Positions 1 to 8,433 of a stretch of DNA of 38,633 nt are shown here, piece after piece. The notes under the pieces were generated by a model. The model ran no database searches. It was not told the DNA's origin and saw only the letters and a program-made list of their open reading frames with translations. Position numbers and translations under genes: made by a program. The DNA lies in the IMG/VR virus record IMGVR_UViG_3300038761_000007, positions 1 to 38,633 of that record. One strand, 5' to 3'. The first letter of the stretch is position 1, and each line of letters opens with the position of its first letter. This DNA comes from a virus.

Positions 1-957
1 ATGGCTACTATTAGAAAGCGGGATGGCCGCTGGCGGGCGGAGGTGCGCCGGGGGAGTTTTCGCAAGTCAAGAACGTTTGCGACGAAAACGGCGGCGCAGC
101 GTTGGGCTACTGCGCTTGAGGCCGATATTGATAACCACAAGCTGGGCCAGGTTGCGAATAAGTCGCTGGGAGATTTACTGGCGCGCTATAGCGATGATGT
201 AGCGGTGCATAAAAAGGGCTGGCGGCAGGAGGTGATTCGTTTGGCGCGAATCGGGCGGGACCCTATCGCGGGTACACCGTTGCGGGAGTTGAGCGCAGCC
301 GATATGGCAGGCTGGCGAGATAGGCGGTTGCGTGAGGTGTCAGCCGCGTCGGTGCGGCGTGATTGGAATGTAATTAGCCACGCAATTAATGTAGCAATCA
401 ATGAGTGGGGCTGGCTACATACCAACCCACTGAAAGGAGTGAAAAAACCGGCGCCACCGGCGGCACGCGACCGGCGGGTGAGTGAGGATGAGATAGCGCT
501 GCTGCGCCATTGCTCGGGCTATGACCACACGCCAGACACCAAAACAGCCCGCACATTTTTAGCATTTTTGCTGGCCATTGAAACGGGTATGCGCGCAGGC
601 GAGCTGGCAGGGCTGACACGCTCTAGCATTACCGGGCGCGTTGCGCATTTACCTATGACGAAAAACGGCACCCGGCGTGATGTGCCGTTGTCGCCCAAAG
701 CGGTCGAGCTGCTCGAGCCCCTGGGCGACAAGCTGTTGGATTTAAATAGCGAGCAAATTAGCAGCTTGTTTCGCAAAATACGCGACCGTGCAGGCATTGA
801 AAACCTGCACTTTCACGACTCGCGGCACGAGGCCATCACACGGCTAGCTGAAAAACTCGACGTGCTGGAACTGGCGCGCATGGTCGGCATTAAAGATTTA
901 AAAATTTTAATGGTGTACTACAACAAAACAGCAGAACAGCTAGCTGACAAGCTGTAA
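1..957 (+). CDS. int: Tyrosine-type phage integrase
   Basis: Site-specific recombinase of 318 aa that would integrate and excise the phage at att sites. An N-terminal Arg-rich arm-binding segment (1-50) and a SAM-like core-binding domain (about 52-145) precede the catalytic domain. Visible catalytic residues are Arg198 in TGMRAGEL, Lys221, His272/Arg275 in FHDSRHEA, and the probable nucleophile Tyr306 in MVYYNK. Oddity: the third conserved His/Trp position (GH in most members) is Ile297. The ORF starts at base 1, so its promoter and any adjacent att site lie outside the window. It converges on the late block; its TAA abuts the stop of the next gene inside a 16-bp palindrome. Confidence 0.96.
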   Translation: MATIRKRDGRWRAEVRRGSFRKSRTFATKTAAQRWATALEADIDNHKLGQVANKSLGDLLARYSDDVAVHKKGWRQEVIRLARIGRDPIAGTPLRELSAADMAGWRDRRLREVSAASVRRDWNVISHAINVAINEWGWLHTNPLKGVKKPAPPAARDRRVSEDEIALLRHCSGYDHTPDTKTARTFLAFLLAIETGMRAGELAGLTRSSITGRVAHLPMTKNGTRRDVPLSPKAVELLEPLGDKLLDLNSEQISSLFRKIRDRAGIENLHFHDSRHEAITRLAEKLDVLELARMVGIKDLKILMVYYNKTAEQLADKL

Positions 958-965
958 TTACAGCT
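950..965. repeat. 16-bp perfect palindrome spanning two convergent stop codons
   Basis: AGCTGTAATTACAGCT reads identically on both strands and covers both the integrase TAA (955-957) and the TAA of the opposing gene (958-960). There is no loop and no flanking T-run, so it is not a standard terminator. It could be a protein-binding site or a collision/insulation element between convergent transcripts. Function unknown. Confidence 0.7.
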
Positions 966-1197
966 CGCCGAGCCAGGCGGTAGTGGTGTCATTGGTTGCA
1001 ACGAGCTCTATTTCATCGCCCGCAGAAACAGTAAACACGCGCCCGTCACGGGCCGGGATCGAGGCATAAACTACGCTATCGAACATAACGTCGACACTAC
1101 CCGAGGCGCAACGAACAACCGCGCCGGTACCGGTGATAGCCTGAGCACCCGTTGACACCCCTTTCGCGACAGAATCTAATACTTTTGTTGATGTCAT
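958..1197 (-). CDS. Small hypothetical protein, last gene of the late operon
   Basis: 79-aa protein with a good ribosome site (GGAGA, 8 nt before ATG) inside the end of the preceding gene. The sequence is rich in Val, Thr, Ser and Gly with alternating hydrophobic residues, suggesting a small beta-rich structural protein such as a fibre tip or decoration. It contains no motif that I recognise. Its place after the tail fibre genes and its coupling to the preceding gene suggest a virion or fibre-assembly role, which is inference only. Confidence 0.75.
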   Translation of the reverse strand: MTSTKVLDSVAKGVSTGAQAITGTGAVVRCASGSVDVMFDSVVYASIPARDGRVFTVSAGDEIELVATNDTTTAWLGEL

Positions 1198-1200
1198 TGC

Positions 1201-1671
1201 TTATTCTCCGGGTAAAAAAATGGGGTCTGTGCCTGAATACATTGGTAAATAAATAGGGTCAGCCATTATTGCCGCGCGCGGAACAACGTTATCGTTTTCG
1301 TCCAGCTCGTTAATATCTGCAATAAACGGCAGGATTTTGGCTTTATCGATGGGTTCAATGACCGGGTAATATGCAGCTTGGAGTTCACTGCCTTCGTTGT
1401 CGTACGTTGCCGGTGTTTTGTACGCTTTTCGTATACCTACCACTTCCCACGTTAAATCGTGAGCCTTTATCAAGCCCGCTAATATAGATTTAGTTAAGTT
1501 ATGGTGCCGAATACGGGCGTGGATTAGGCTCTTGCTATCATACGGCTTTGTACCAAGGGCAATAGATGATGGCCAGCGTTTATCTAATGCGTCGAGCTGC
1601 GCTTGCAGTTGCGGAGACATGTTATCGAACTCAGTGCCTTCGGGAATTATTAAGTGAACATCGTAGAACAT
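1201..1671 (-). CDS. Hypothetical protein of the tail-fibre module
   Basis: 156 aa when started at the ATG at 1671, preceded by a GAGAG ribosome site; an in-frame TTG six bases upstream is less likely. It is a soluble acidic protein with an N-terminal segment beginning MFYDVHLIIPEG and a C-terminus rich in Pro, Tyr and Asp. No signal peptide, membrane segment or familiar motif is visible. It lies between the large fibre/spike protein and the terminal 79-aa gene, three bases from the latter, and could be a fibre assembly chaperone or tip protein. Family not recognised. Confidence 0.75.
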   Translation of the reverse strand: MFYDVHLIIPEGTEFDNMSPQLQAQLDALDKRWPSSIALGTKPYDSKSLIHARIRHHNLTKSILAGLIKAHDLTWEVVGIRKAYKTPATYDNEGSELQAAYYPVIEPIDKAKILPFIADINELDENDNVVPRAAIMADPIYLPMYSGTDPIFLPGE

Positions 1672-1683
1672 TGTCAACTCTCG

Positions 1684-3390
1684 TTATCTATTAGCTTCAA
1701 CCCAGGTTTTTACATCAGAAAAAGATGAAGACTCAGGCGGTAGGCCTTTGTAGATCTCTAGTTTGCTGATTGTGTATGCACTCTCTATATCTTGGCCAAG
1801 CCCTAACTTAAGAGATCCGCCTGAGGTCCAGCCAGAGAAAGCTTGCTCTGAGCCCCAAGTAAACGTGTCGGTAGTTGGTTCGTAATAACCAATGACAAGC
1901 TTGTTGTAAGTAGATGACCACGCGACGCCGACTTGAATTTCTTCGCCTGCCAAACCGCCGGATGTTACTAAAGAAGTATTTGTCCCGTCATAAGCTTCCA
2001 GCCCCGAACCCGACGTATAACCCTTTATCAATTGATTATCAGCGCTTCCACCTCTTACATAGCTGCCGCCTGTGTCGGCCAAATCAACTTTAAGTGCCAT
2101 TCTATACAGAGCGACGCCTTCATCGACATCGACAATTCCGTCCCAGCTATCGATCTCGATCTTATCTGCGTCTCTGGTAGAAGCTGCTGTTGTGTTTTTT
2201 ATTGGAGTAGTTGCGAACTGTCCCTCCTCTAGCTGCACAGAAGTCAGAAAATGCACAAGACCTGCCCCGCCATTCCTGGTGATATAGAAAATCCAGACAC
2301 GATTTCTACCTACGTTAAGCTGAGGCAAAGCCATCGTCCATCGCTCCCACGAGGTAGGCAAGTTAGTAGGTACAAACTCTGCTGCGCCGTCCTGCCAGCT
2401 CGACCCGTCTAGTGATAAAAACTGCACATCCCCACCAGAGCCGTCGTCGCATTTTACAATGAATTTCAGGCCATTCGCAGCACCCGCTTTAACCTCCATC
2501 GACATCACTGCGTAACCGCTCGTCACGCTGGTTAGATAGTCCAGCTTAATCAGTGACACAGCGTTGTTTGATCCATCCACTGTTATTTTCGCAGCAGAGG
2601 AGAAACCAGCAGGCACATCATCTAGTTCTTGCGTTAAAGTCGAGCTCCCCGACACGCTTTGCAGCCAGTTTTCAAATGTGTTTGAGCCGGAATCCAGCTC
2701 AGTAAATAAATTATTAACAATAGGGTTAGAGCGCGGAGGCTGCATGAGAACTTGGGGTGCTGGTGTTATTGCTGATCCAGTGTCTTCTGTGACAACTCCG
2801 CTCGATATAGTATTTCCTAGCTCCGTGGCATACCAGCGCACGCCGTCAGCCCCACAGCCATAATCTGTGTTTATGTCCAGTTTTTCGCTCGGCGCTATGT
2901 TTGACCTGCCCGTGACGTCTTGCACTTGAATATGCGTTAACGTGCCAGAAATAGTTAGCGTTAGCGTTGTAGTCGCTGCCTTCTTTGCAGCGTCAAATGC
3001 TATTCTGTTTGTTCCATCATTAGTCAGCACGCCGGTCGCGGCATTAGATAGCGTTACTGTGGCCCCGCTATCGCCCTCACAACTTACTTGGTAACTGCGG
3101 TTTTCTGCCACTGTGATTGAATGCGTCGTGAGAGTTGATGTTAATGTTTGCTCTCTGCGGCCGCCTTCGAGAATGATTTCTCCCGCTTCGCAAATATTCA
3201 ATACGTCGTCGTAGTCGTAAACCGATGCTACTGACGTTCGCGTATTAGTCGGGGCTTTGTTGCTCTGACCCATCTTGTTAAGCCAAAAAGCTGGCGCATA
3301 CAAAGCAGGCCCAACGGGTTGCCGTGCGGCACTAAAATGCTGCGACATGCTTTGCACAAACGGGCGAGAAAAAGAGGTGCTAAAGGTCAT
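1684..3390 (-). CDS. Tail fibre/spike-like structural protein with lectin-like C-terminus
   Basis: 568 aa. The N-terminal about 70 residues look like a virion-attachment segment. Ser/Thr/Gly-rich beta segments follow, then a region around 240-410 with the look of a carbohydrate-binding jelly-roll, ending in a QLEEGQFATTPI-type strand and a T-R-D-A-D motif common in phage tail proteins. The C-terminal about 150 residues resemble a concanavalin-like sandwich. Likely role: host surface recognition. Its ATG overlaps the stop of the preceding gene (ATGA). The family is inferred from composition and motifs rather than a firm match, and the receptor is unknown. Confidence 0.75.
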   Translation of the reverse strand: MTFSTSFSRPFVQSMSQHFSAARQPVGPALYAPAFWLNKMGQSNKAPTNTRTSVASVYDYDDVLNICEAGEIILEGGRREQTLTSTLTTHSITVAENRSYQVSCEGDSGATVTLSNAATGVLTNDGTNRIAFDAAKKAATTTLTLTISGTLTHIQVQDVTGRSNIAPSEKLDINTDYGCGADGVRWYATELGNTISSGVVTEDTGSAITPAPQVLMQPPRSNPIVNNLFTELDSGSNTFENWLQSVSGSSTLTQELDDVPAGFSSAAKITVDGSNNAVSLIKLDYLTSVTSGYAVMSMEVKAGAANGLKFIVKCDDGSGGDVQFLSLDGSSWQDGAAEFVPTNLPTSWERWTMALPQLNVGRNRVWIFYITRNGGAGLVHFLTSVQLEEGQFATTPIKNTTAASTRDADKIEIDSWDGIVDVDEGVALYRMALKVDLADTGGSYVRGGSADNQLIKGYTSGSGLEAYDGTNTSLVTSGGLAGEEIQVGVAWSSTYNKLVIGYYEPTTDTFTWGSEQAFSGWTSGGSLKLGLGQDIESAYTISKLEIYKGLPPESSSFSDVKTWVEANR

Positions 3391-3680
3391 TTAATCCGCC
3401 TTTTTTTAATTAAAATTTGTCCGTTTTTATGGCGCTCCCAAAGCACCAGGGTTACATCTTTTGTTGCCATGGCTGTGTCAAAATCTAACCACGCCTGATC
3501 ATTACTCATGTCACCAAAGCCGAGTGTCGCCCTTGCTGCAGCACCAGAAATTTGTATGTTTGCGACAGCAATAGCAGTGCGCATTTCTTCACACAGCGGT
3601 TTTCGCGGATCACCGGGCTCGGCATAAACACGCAGCTCATAAGGCGGTATCGCAATGCGGTCAAGGCGTATTAAGCTCAT
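3387..3680 (-). CDS. Hypothetical tail-module protein
   Basis: 97 aa when started at the ATG at 3680, which overlaps the TGA of the upstream membrane microprotein as ATGA; an ATG 21 bases further upstream is possible but would overlap that gene more. The N-terminus (SLIRLDRIAIPPYELRVYAE) suggests a small beta-rich domain and the C-terminus is Lys/Arg-rich. No recognised family. It is also coupled by ATGA to the spike-like gene, so the three genes probably form a translational unit. Confidence 0.75.
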   Translation of the reverse strand: MSLIRLDRIAIPPYELRVYAEPGDPRKPLCEEMRTAIAVANIQISGAAARATLGFGDMSNDQAWLDFDTAMATKDVTLVLWERHKNGQILIKKRRIK

Positions 3681-3814
3681 TTTTGGGCTGCTGCAATGCA
3701 TGCTGTATTACCGCTAATATAAAAATGATCACTCGCGTCGATGGTTATAGCCGGGCGAAAAATAACAACAAGCAATAGCGCCAGCAGCACGATAAAAACA
3801 GTGTTTTTACGCAT
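3677..3814 (-). CDS. 45-aa membrane microprotein in the tail-fibre module
   Basis: Starts at the ATG at 3814, overlapping the end of the DUF4376-like gene by 8 nt, and ends in a TGA shared with the next ATG. The N-terminus is MRKNTVFIVLLALLLVVIF: two positive charges and then an unbroken hydrophobic stretch, so either a signal anchor or an uncleaved signal peptide. About 25 residues follow with one Cys, presumably periplasmic. It could be a superinfection-exclusion or fibre-associated membrane protein. Tight coupling on both sides supports it being real; the function is unknown. Confidence 0.7.
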   Translation of the reverse strand: MRKNTVFIVLLALLLVVIFRPAITIDASDHFYISGNTACIAAAQK

Positions 3815-4427
3815 TAGGCCAACCGGTCCTTATGTCGTGCTGGGCTATAACGGCGGTGCTGGCCAGTGCGTCGATAATGTCGGTATGGTTTTTTTCAGCC
3901 GTTGCCAGCGCGTTGCGTCGTGTTTGCACGGCTAACTCAATAGCCTCGGCTTGCGTTTGCGTCACGTCGGCCCAGCTGCCGTCTGCCTTTTTGAGCGGCA
4001 CTTTCGCAGCTTGTACTTTTACCTGTGTCGCTATGGCGGCGGTAATATTTAAGGCACCAAGCGCGTCGCAGGGGTAAACAACACCATCAACCACCACCCC
4101 TTTTTGCTCTTCTACCTGGGCTTTTTCTGCCAGCTCAGTTTTTTTAATCGCACGCGCAGCGGCTGGGCTTATGTCGGTGCCTGTGTAGCTGCGGGTCACG
4201 GTGCGCGCTGTTTCGTCAACGACGAGTGTTTCGCCGGTGTAGTTTTGATATTGCGTGAGCGACGCGGGGGCATCAATAACCTGGTACAACCCGGCGGTTT
4301 TAAAGTCGTTAGCGCTGGCACCCAGGCCAAAGGCAATACGCCCGTAAGATGTGCCGGGGCCATATTGCCCGGTGATTTTGTTTTTTGCGGCATTTAAGCT
4401 GGCAAAAGTTAGGTTTTGTGTGCTCAT
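3807..4427 (-). CDS. DUF4376-type tail protein
   Basis: 206 aa. The C-terminal half (about 105-205) carries the pattern of DUF4376: G-V-V-V-D-G-x-x-Y-P-C-D, then a W-A-D-V-T-x-x-Q segment and a helical tail with regularly spaced Ala. This domain is common near the C-terminus of tail fibre and fibre-assembly proteins. The N-terminal half begins with a probable virion-binding beta segment. AGGT precedes the ATG. It lies between the beta-propeller gene and the membrane microprotein. Confidence 0.75.
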   Translation of the reverse strand: MSTQNLTFASLNAAKNKITGQYGPGTSYGRIAFGLGASANDFKTAGLYQVIDAPASLTQYQNYTGETLVVDETARTVTRSYTGTDISPAAARAIKKTELAEKAQVEEQKGVVVDGVVYPCDALGALNITAAIATQVKVQAAKVPLKKADGSWADVTQTQAEAIELAVQTRRNALATAEKNHTDIIDALASTAVIAQHDIRTGWPNA

Positions 4428-4458
4428 TTTTTACCTGCTTTATTAATAAAAATCAGCG

Positions 4459-5481
4459 TTAATTAAAGTTAACGGCTAATCCGTTGTTGGGCGGCAAATC
4501 AACGGGGTTTGTGTGCTTAGCGCCAAAGCCTGCGGCAGACCACGGGTATGCGCTGATATAGGGTGAGGAGTTATGCGCAAAAATAATACTGCTGTCATCA
4601 TCGCTAAAAGCAACAGCATTAGCCTTGCCGCTTGGCGGCGTTATTGGATCGGCATAGCGCGCCCCAAACCCTGCCCCTGACCAAGGGTAAACACCAACAT
4701 ATTCTGTATTATTTTCTGCCACGGCAATGTATTCGCCGGATTTTGCGAAAACAACAGCGAAGCAGCGGCCGCCCGGCAGGGTTTCGGGGTCAGCAAATTT
4801 TGCACCAAAACCCGCGCCCGACCACGCCCAAACACTGACATAAGGGTTGCTATCAGTGGCAACGGCAATAGCACTTGAATCAGGACTAAAAGCCACACCC
4901 AAAGGCACCGAAGTTGGCGCCGGCGACGGGTTCGCAAACCTTGCTCCAAAACCTGCTGGCGACCACGCGTAAACCGCAATATAGGGGTAAGTAGCATAAA
5001 TAACAGCAATGGCTGTGCTGTCGTGATTAAACACAACGCCCAAGGCGTTTTCGGGCAAAAAGGTGGGGTTAGCGAATTTTGCTCCAAAACCGGCTGGCGA
5101 CCACGGGTAAACTGTCACATAGGGTGTCGACTGGCTAGCAACAGCAATGGCTGTGCTGTCGTGATTAAACGCCACTGCCCTGGCATTGGCGCCGGGCAGT
5201 GTTTCCGGGGCCGAGAATCTAGCGCCAAACCCCGCTGACGACCAGTTGTACGCCGCGACATACGGAGACACTTCAAACCCGGCTGCCACAACAGTCGACA
5301 AATGATTGAACACCGCGCTATTAACTCCCGATTCAGGCTCGCTAACAGGGTCTGGAAACTTGGCACCAAAGCCTGCCGACGACCAGGGGTAAACACGTAA
5401 AAATGGCGCAGAAAAGTGTCCAACAACAACACGATTGCTGCTCGAACCCCCTTTGGTTATACCCGTTTTTAATAAATCCAT
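4459..5481 (-). CDS. Seven-repeat beta-propeller tail-tip protein
   Basis: 340 aa made almost entirely of seven repeats of about 44 residues, each containing a W-S-x-A-G-F-G-A-(K/R)-(F/Y/H) block preceded by Y-x-x-Y and followed by an A-V-A-F-N-H-D-S-T-A-I-A-V block. Seven such units are what a closed seven-bladed WD40/YVTN-like propeller would need. The repeats also show at DNA level as runs of near-identical sequence. The ATG overlaps the upstream stop as TAATG with GAGGGG ahead. The position in the tail-fibre cluster suggests a virion-surface receptor-binding or scaffold protein. The fold is inferred from the periodicity. Confidence 0.85.
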   Translation of the reverse strand: MDLLKTGITKGGSSSNRVVVGHFSAPFLRVYPWSSAGFGAKFPDPVSEPESGVNSAVFNHLSTVVAAGFEVSPYVAAYNWSSAGFGARFSAPETLPGANARAVAFNHDSTAIAVASQSTPYVTVYPWSPAGFGAKFANPTFLPENALGVVFNHDSTAIAVIYATYPYIAVYAWSPAGFGARFANPSPAPTSVPLGVAFSPDSSAIAVATDSNPYVSVWAWSGAGFGAKFADPETLPGGRCFAVVFAKSGEYIAVAENNTEYVGVYPWSGAGFGARYADPITPPSGKANAVAFSDDDSSIIFAHNSSPYISAYPWSAAGFGAKHTNPVDLPPNNGLAVNFN

Positions 5482-6218
5482 TACCCTAGCCCCTCGTTCA
5501 TCACAGACAGGCTGTAGACGTTATTTTTGTCTTTAAGCACCAGCAACCGGTCGGTGCCACCGGCGGTAAACACGGGCGCCGAGCTGTTAGAAAACAGCAT
5601 GCCAGCTGGCAAGGTAACGGTGTAGTCACCCCAGTTCACGGCATCGATAATCATGGCGCAAACCTGCCCACTTACAAACCCGGTAAACGCGATGGTGACC
5701 GCGCCGGTTAGCGTGAGCTTTTGCATATCACCTGCGGCATAGTCAAAGGTGTGGGTGCCGCTGCTTTTTGTTGCGTCGGCAATTTGTCGATAACTCGATG
5801 CGTCAATGGTTTTGCCGTTGGTGTCGAGCGCGGCCCCCAGCTGTGGGGTGGTGTCGTCGGCAATGGCGAAAGGCACCAGGTCGTAGCCGTCTTCGGCATC
5901 ATTCACTTTGGGGCGCTTGCCGGCATCGCCACCCACCAACGGTGGAAAGTTAAGCCCGGCAGCACTGGCAGCGGCCTTGGCCGCCCAGTGGGGTAGCGAG
6001 TAGTCGTCTACTTCGTTACCGCCACTAGCGGCAGGTATGAGGCTGTCTTCAGCGCGAGTGGCCCAGTCGTGATACGCGACGAACAGGGCGTTTTGCTCGG
6101 TAATCGCGGCTTCTAGCGAAGCTAAATAGGCGTTGAATTTGGTGATGAATTCATCGTCGTCACCAATCACAATATTGTAATTGCTCCAATCTAAAACTGT
6201 GATTGTGGGCAGGGGCAT
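5481..6218 (-). CDS. Tail fibre N-terminal/connector-like protein
   Basis: 245 aa from the ATG at 6218 (GAGGA, 9 nt upstream), chosen over an in-frame TTG at 6254 that would overlap the previous gene by 34 nt. Residues about 20-90 are helical with acidic patches. The middle contains a G-A-A-L-D-T-N-G-K-T-I-D motif typical of fibre shafts. The C-terminal about 100 residues (SSGTHTFDYAAGDMQKLTL onward) resemble beta-rich fibre domains. It is probably the fibre protein that attaches to the tail tip, next to the propeller gene. Confidence 0.75.
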   Translation of the reverse strand: MPLPTITVLDWSNYNIVIGDDDEFITKFNAYLASLEAAITEQNALFVAYHDWATRAEDSLIPAASGGNEVDDYSLPHWAAKAAASAAGLNFPPLVGGDAGKRPKVNDAEDGYDLVPFAIADDTTPQLGAALDTNGKTIDASSYRQIADATKSSGTHTFDYAAGDMQKLTLTGAVTIAFTGFVSGQVCAMIIDAVNWGDYTVTLPAGMLFSNSSAPVFTAGGTDRLLVLKDKNNVYSLSVMNEGLG

Positions 6219-6220
6219 TG

Positions 6221-7051
6221 TTATGCTTCCTCGAATGTTAGCTGGATTTTCCAATTGTTAAAAAAGGGGTGCGTAAAGCCCAGGTCAGACATGCGCCGGG
6301 CCACAAATGCGTGCTCTATCTCAAGAAAGCCGCCTTCTTCCGGATACGCCGTGATGTACACATCGGCCCGCTTGCCCGCGCTAAACAGCCCGGTGACTAA
6401 TTTGCTGCGGTCCGCGTCGTCGAGCCAGTCGAGCCCTATGCGCATGCGCCGGTGCGCAGCGTGGGTGCCTTCGCTACGCAACGAGCCACCGTCGGTGCGG
6501 TGGTGTTCGGTTTGCTCTATCCACTCTAAACTGAGGCCGTAGCTCATGTTGACGCTGGGCTCGAAAGCTTCGCCCAGCATGATTTGGCCAATTTGCAAAA
6601 AGCCGTCGGCATTGCCGGTGTCGGTAATAATGATTTGGTAGCTGTCGAAAGTGACCGCGCTAAACCACAAGTCAAAATGCTGAGGCTCTAGTAAGTTGTT
6701 GTAAGTGGCCCCGTATTTGTCGATGCCCGCCCGCCATGTGCCAGCGGGGATTATGTCACCAGCCCCAACCTCGCCCGCACCAACGGTGCCGGTGTCATAA
6801 ACCGTGGCGGCCCCTAGTTTTAAAATCAGCTGAATAGACGCCCCGCCGCTCAAATTGTGCCGGGCCATCACTAATCCGTTTGCCGTTGCTGGCGCTGCTG
6901 GCGTGCCGCTGATTGTTTGCTCGGCGGTGTCTGTCGAGCGCCACACAAACGCACGGCGGCCGCCTTGCGTGTTGGCGATGGGCATGGCCTCGCTGGTAAC
7001 GGTCAGCGCAGCGGTGTTGTGTGCGCTGTCAGATAAAAAACGAATGGTCAT
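6221..7051 (-). CDS. Minor tail / tail-tip protein
   Basis: 276 aa from the ATG at 7051, whose ATGA overlaps the stop of the upstream hub-like gene; an in-frame GTG six bases earlier is less likely. It is a beta-rich protein with a Trp-rich core (HFDLWFSAVTFDSYQIII) and a C-terminal region of charged strands resembling phage tail proteins of the distal-tail/baseplate type. It sits between the hub-like protein and the fibre connector. The exact family is uncertain. Confidence 0.7.
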   Translation of the reverse strand: MTIRFLSDSAHNTAALTVTSEAMPIANTQGGRRAFVWRSTDTAEQTISGTPAAPATANGLVMARHNLSGGASIQLILKLGAATVYDTGTVGAGEVGAGDIIPAGTWRAGIDKYGATYNNLLEPQHFDLWFSAVTFDSYQIIITDTGNADGFLQIGQIMLGEAFEPSVNMSYGLSLEWIEQTEHHRTDGGSLRSEGTHAAHRRMRIGLDWLDDADRSKLVTGLFSAGKRADVYITAYPEEGGFLEIEHAFVARRMSDLGFTHPFFNNWKIQLTFEEA

Positions 7052-8433
7052 AGCCACAGCTCCAGGCCAATGCGGTTGCGGGTGTAACTGCGGTTAATAG
7101 CAATAACAAGGCCTTTTTTGCCGTTGGCGAAACCAAAGCGGGGGTTTATAAGCTCAACGGTTTGACCAATTTTCACCTGCGATGGCGCTAGAAAACATTC
7201 CACCGACCACACCTCGCGGCGCTGGCTTTTTACGGCGGCAACGCGGTCACATTCGGTTTGCGCATTGGTGGTGCCGGTGATGTAGCTGTCGACCACCTGG
7301 TCGCCTGCTAACGGGTAGTCTGTAACGGTGTTGGCTGTGCTCACTTGCTGCCAGGGCTCGGTGAGCTGTTCGGCCAGCGCGGGAGATGTGTCGAGCATGC
7401 CTGCTAAGCTGTTGCGCGCCACGGGGGCAAAGTTGCGGTTGTAGTTGAATTTTAGCGTTTTTACCGGCGGCTCCATCGTCTCAAGCTGCAATTGCCCTGC
7501 GGCTACGTCGTCGGCAGTGATGGTTAAGTCGGCAACCAGGGCGGGGGCGGTAATGGCGTAGGCCTCGACCTCACCAGCAGCATTAACCAACCAGAACGCG
7601 CCCAGCGAGCTGCACACGTCGTCGAGCACTTGCGCTGCTGTGGTTTCGTCGGCGTAATACAAGCCCAGGGTGTAGGTTGGCAGCGCGTTAAGGGTGGTTT
7701 GGTTGGCAGTAAGGCCAAAACGGGTGCACACCCAGTTAATAATTTCTTTTGCTGTGCCGTTGGCTTCCACCACGTCGGTGCCCAAATTGCCTTGGGGCCG
7801 GGCTGACAGTGTGTATTTGCCGTTGCTGTAGTCGGCGGTGTGGCTAACCACCGCGCCGTTATCGCGCACCACAGCGCTGGTTATTGAATTTTCGTTAATT
7901 TGGTACTCGTGAGTGGGGTCGTCAGTTAACGCTGGCAGCACGTTAAAGGGTTCACCAAGGGCTATGGGTACGGGCTGGCCACTGGCCAGCAGCGCGGACT
8001 GTAGGGGCTGGTCGAGCACTGCTTTACCATCACGGATGCCAAAACGCAAAATACCGGGTGAAATCTCGGTAATACCGTCATTTATAACGTTAGCCACTTG
8101 TCGAAAGTCGTCTAGCGACCAGTCAATAGCCCCCAGAAACATGCGCACCGCGTGGCCACGCCATTTAATAGCGGCCCAGGTGTCGAGGGTGCCGTCGTTA
8201 ATAAGTGTTATCTCGCCCACATCCATAGCGCCGTCGATGCGGCTAGATATGTCGATGGCTTCGCTAATCACGTCGTCGTAACTGCGGTTGGGGCTGGTGT
8301 CGCCCGGGCGGCTAATGTACGGCGCGTTGGCGATGTATTCGGTGCCCCCCGAGTGGTCCAACTCTATTAACAGCGTGCGCTGTTGGCCCATGTCGGCCAG
8401 CCATGCCGCGTACTGCGCATCGCTCATAGACAT
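7048..8433 (-). CDS. Tail-tip/baseplate hub-like protein
   Basis: 461 aa, first gene after the tape measure, to which it is joined by a TAATG overlap. The N-terminal about 100 residues form a beta-rich module and the mid-protein contains a segment (CTRFGLTANQTTLNALPTY) like the inserted helical domains of hub proteins. The C-terminus is again beta-rich. Position and size fit the tail-tip hub that closes the tail tube and contacts the tape measure. I see no lambda L/K/I/J-like set or NlpC/P60 peptidase nearby, so the tail tip may be of an unusual type. Confidence 0.7.
   Translation of the reverse strand: MSMSDAQYAAWLADMGQQRTLLIELDHSGGTEYIANAPYISRPGDTSPNRSYDDVISEAIDISSRIDGAMDVGEITLINDGTLDTWAAIKWRGHAVRMFLGAIDWSLDDFRQVANVINDGITEISPGILRFGIRDGKAVLDQPLQSALLASGQPVPIALGEPFNVLPALTDDPTHEYQINENSITSAVVRDNGAVVSHTADYSNGKYTLSARPQGNLGTDVVEANGTAKEIINWVCTRFGLTANQTTLNALPTYTLGLYYADETTAAQVLDDVCSSLGAFWLVNAAGEVEAYAITAPALVADLTITADDVAAGQLQLETMEPPVKTLKFNYNRNFAPVARNSLAGMLDTSPALAEQLTEPWQQVSTANTVTDYPLAGDQVVDSYITGTTNAQTECDRVAAVKSQRREVWSVECFLAPSQVKIGQTVELINPRFGFANGKKGLVIAINRSYTRNRIGLELWL

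Noticed and set aside
1684-5481. Diversity-generating retroelement targeting the fibre genes
   Set aside because: No reverse transcriptase gene and no template/variable repeat pair was seen; the propeller repeats are internal tandem repeats.
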